Shown piece after piece: positions 5,987 to 6,428 of a stretch of DNA of 6,428 nt (the stretch's first letter is position 1; each line of letters opens with the position of its first letter). Source of the DNA: JAGXLP01 sp964649445 (GTDB taxonomy: Bacteria; Bipolaricaulota; Bipolaricaulia; M55B111); contig CAZYPS010000105.1 in the NCBI GenBank assembly GCA_964649445.1, positions 1 to 6,428 of the forward strand. The letters run 5' to 3'. The translations under genes and the position numbers were made by a program. The notes beneath the pieces are model-generated. The model worked only from the letters and a program-made list of their open reading frames with translations, did no database searches and was not told where the DNA came from.

Positions 5987-5999
5987 AGGCAGTTAGACT

Positions 6000-6028
6000 T
6001 TGACTTTTGTTAACCAAATTTATATCAT
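6000..6028 (+). promoter_or_regulatory. Promoter upstream of the probable outer-membrane protein gene
   Basis: TTGACT (6000-6005) and TATCAT (6023-6028) are separated by 17 nt, with five of six consensus bases in each. The predicted start near 6035 leaves an untranslated leader of about 180 nt before the ATG at 6216, far longer than the other leaders here. The promoter begins 14 nt after the SLH gene stop, and I see no terminator between them. Confidence 0.65.
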
Positions 6029-6094
6029 ATAAGGTACGCGACGAACACGAGGTCAAAAAACAAAATAAACCAAACCTAAAAGCGGAGGTGATTT

Positions 6095-6124
6095 ATGAAA
6101 ATTTTCCCGCGGGTAAATTTATGA
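6095..6124 (+). CDS. Nine-codon leader ORF with a very strong ribosome binding site
   Basis: ATG at 6095 opens an ORF encoding MKIFPRVNL and ending with TGA (6122-6124). It is preceded by GGAGGTGAT (6084-6092), a nine-base match to the 16S anti-Shine-Dalgarno sequence, with 6 nt between the GGAGG core and the ATG. This is one of the best ribosome binding sites in the window, so translation is likely even though the peptide is tiny. It lies in the long leader of the next gene and may act as a regulatory leader peptide. It could also be the remnant of a decayed gene start. The ORF almost exactly covers a 22-nt palindrome. Confidence 0.4.
   Translation: MKIFPRVNL
6099..6120 (+). promoter_or_regulatory. 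22-nt near-perfect palindrome in the leader
   Basis: A perfect CCCGCGGG core (6106-6113) is flanked by one T-T mismatch on each side and then by AAATTT arms (6099-6104 and 6115-6120) that pair fully. It may be an operator for a dimeric repressor, or an RNA hairpin with a CGCG loop sequestering the leader ORF. Which one cannot be told from sequence. Confidence 0.45.
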
Positions 6125-6156
6125 TAATCCGCTTATTCCTAGGAATTGAAAGCTAG
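6121..6156 (+). CDS. Second micro-ORF overlapping the first by ATGA
   Basis: ATG at 6121 overlaps the TGA of the previous micro-ORF in an ATGA arrangement. It encodes MIIRLFLGIES, ending at TAG (6154-6156) inside a palindrome. It has no Shine-Dalgarno sequence of its own and could only be read by coupled reinitiation. It may be chance. Confidence 0.15.
   Translation: MIIRLFLGIES
6135..6146 (+). promoter_or_regulatory. 12-bp perfect palindrome (ATTCCTAGGAAT)
   Basis: ATTCCTAGGAAT equals its own reverse complement. It is centred 31 nt after the 6099-6120 palindrome. It suits a protein-binding site better than an RNA hairpin, because it has no loop. Confidence 0.35.
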
Positions 6157-6163
6157 ATCTAGC
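6152..6163 (+). promoter_or_regulatory. 12-bp perfect palindrome (GCTAGATCTAGC)
   Basis: GCTAGATCTAGC is a second perfect 12-bp palindrome, centred 17 nt after the previous one. Outer segments CTTA (6132-6135) and TAAG (6167-6170), with CCT (6138-6140) and AGG (6165-6167) nearby, could also pair around both sites. Confidence 0.35.
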
Positions 6164-6215
6164 AGGTAAGAGACGACATTGTATCATTCAACAATAGAAG
6201 GAGGTTAAACTCATA

Positions 6216-6428
6216 ATGACTAAAAAGTTTCTAGCAGTAACGTTGGTTTTGGTTCTCGCAGCGAGCTTTGGAGCTGTGGCTGCGGATGAAAAACCTTTAA
6301 CTGGTAGTTGGACTAACACGTTAACTCTGAATCCTCAGACGAGTCCTGTCGTGACTGAATTCGACTCGGATTTAAATGTTACCTATGTAAGTGGTGGAGT
6401 AACGTACTCGAGCACTTCTGAATTTAGT
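6216..6428 (+). CDS. Exported, beta-strand-rich protein, probable outer-membrane protein (3' end missing)
   Basis: The first 71 codons are present and the frame runs off the window. The start is ATG with AAGGAGG (6198-6204) 11 nt upstream. Residues 1-23 are a clear signal peptide: MTKK, a hydrophobic run AVTLVLVLAASFGA, and cleavage near AVA-A or VAA-D. The mature part alternates polar and apolar residues in short strands (SWTNTLTLNP, DLNVTYVSGGVTYSSTSEF) and is rich in Ser, Thr and Asn, as in transmembrane beta-barrels. I do not recognise the family. Its place next to an SLH protein supports an envelope role. It has its own promoter and an unusually long leader carrying micro-ORFs and palindromes, so its expression may be regulated. 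Confidence 0.75.
   Translation, partial: MTKKFLAVTLVLVLAASFGAVAADEKPLTGSWTNTLTLNPQTSPVVTEFDSDLNVTYVSGGVTYSSTSEFS

Noticed and set aside
5974..5989. CCTTT / AAAGG inverted repeat at the end of the SLH gene, as a terminator
   Set aside because: Only 5 bp, mostly A-T, spanning the stop codon and not followed by a T-run.

Overview
The window is a conserved bacterial translation and secretion locus followed by a cell-envelope region. All recognisable genes are on the + strand. Several features suggest a diderm, probably halophilic member of the Firmicutes such as the Halanaerobiales: the ffh-rpsP-khpA-trmD-rplS order, a SPOUT-type RNA methyltransferase between trmD and rplS, acid-rich proteins, AGGAGG-type ribosome binding sites, and a small S-layer-homology (SLH) protein next to a probable outer-membrane protein. 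The assignment is an inference from gene content; there is no rRNA or other lineage marker here.

Positions 1-256 hold the likely 3' end of an unidentified gene, then a good sigma-A-type promoter. Positions 257-4355 form one probable operon: ffh (SRP GTPase), rpsP (bS16), khpA (KH RNA-binding protein), trmD (tRNA m1G37 methyltransferase), a Tm1570-like RNA methyltransferase, rplS (bL19) and lepB (signal peptidase I). Spacing is tight, from 1 to 31 nt. Ffh delivers nascent secretory proteins to the membrane and LepB removes their signal peptides. The genes between them supply ribosomal proteins and RNA-modifying or RNA-binding factors. Three common neighbours are absent: ylxM before ffh, rimM between khpA and trmD, and rbgA (ylqF) between lepB and rnhB.

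Positions 4356-4632 are non-coding and carry two direct copies of a GTAG-headed hairpin resembling REP elements. rnhB (ribonuclease HII) follows, with its own possible promoter.

Positions 5239-6428 are the envelope part. A 183-residue protein has a signal peptide, one SLH domain, a coiled coil and a C-terminal hydrophobic segment, and has its own promoter. Next come a second strong promoter and a leader of about 180 nt. The leader holds a nine-codon ORF with a near-perfect Shine-Dalgarno sequence, a second micro-ORF overlapping it by ATGA, and three perfect or near-perfect palindromes. It precedes an exported, beta-strand-rich protein cut off by the window end.

Most of the window is ordinary core genome. 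The parts most worth a second look are the 6000-6215 leader, the REP-like pair and the small SLH protein.
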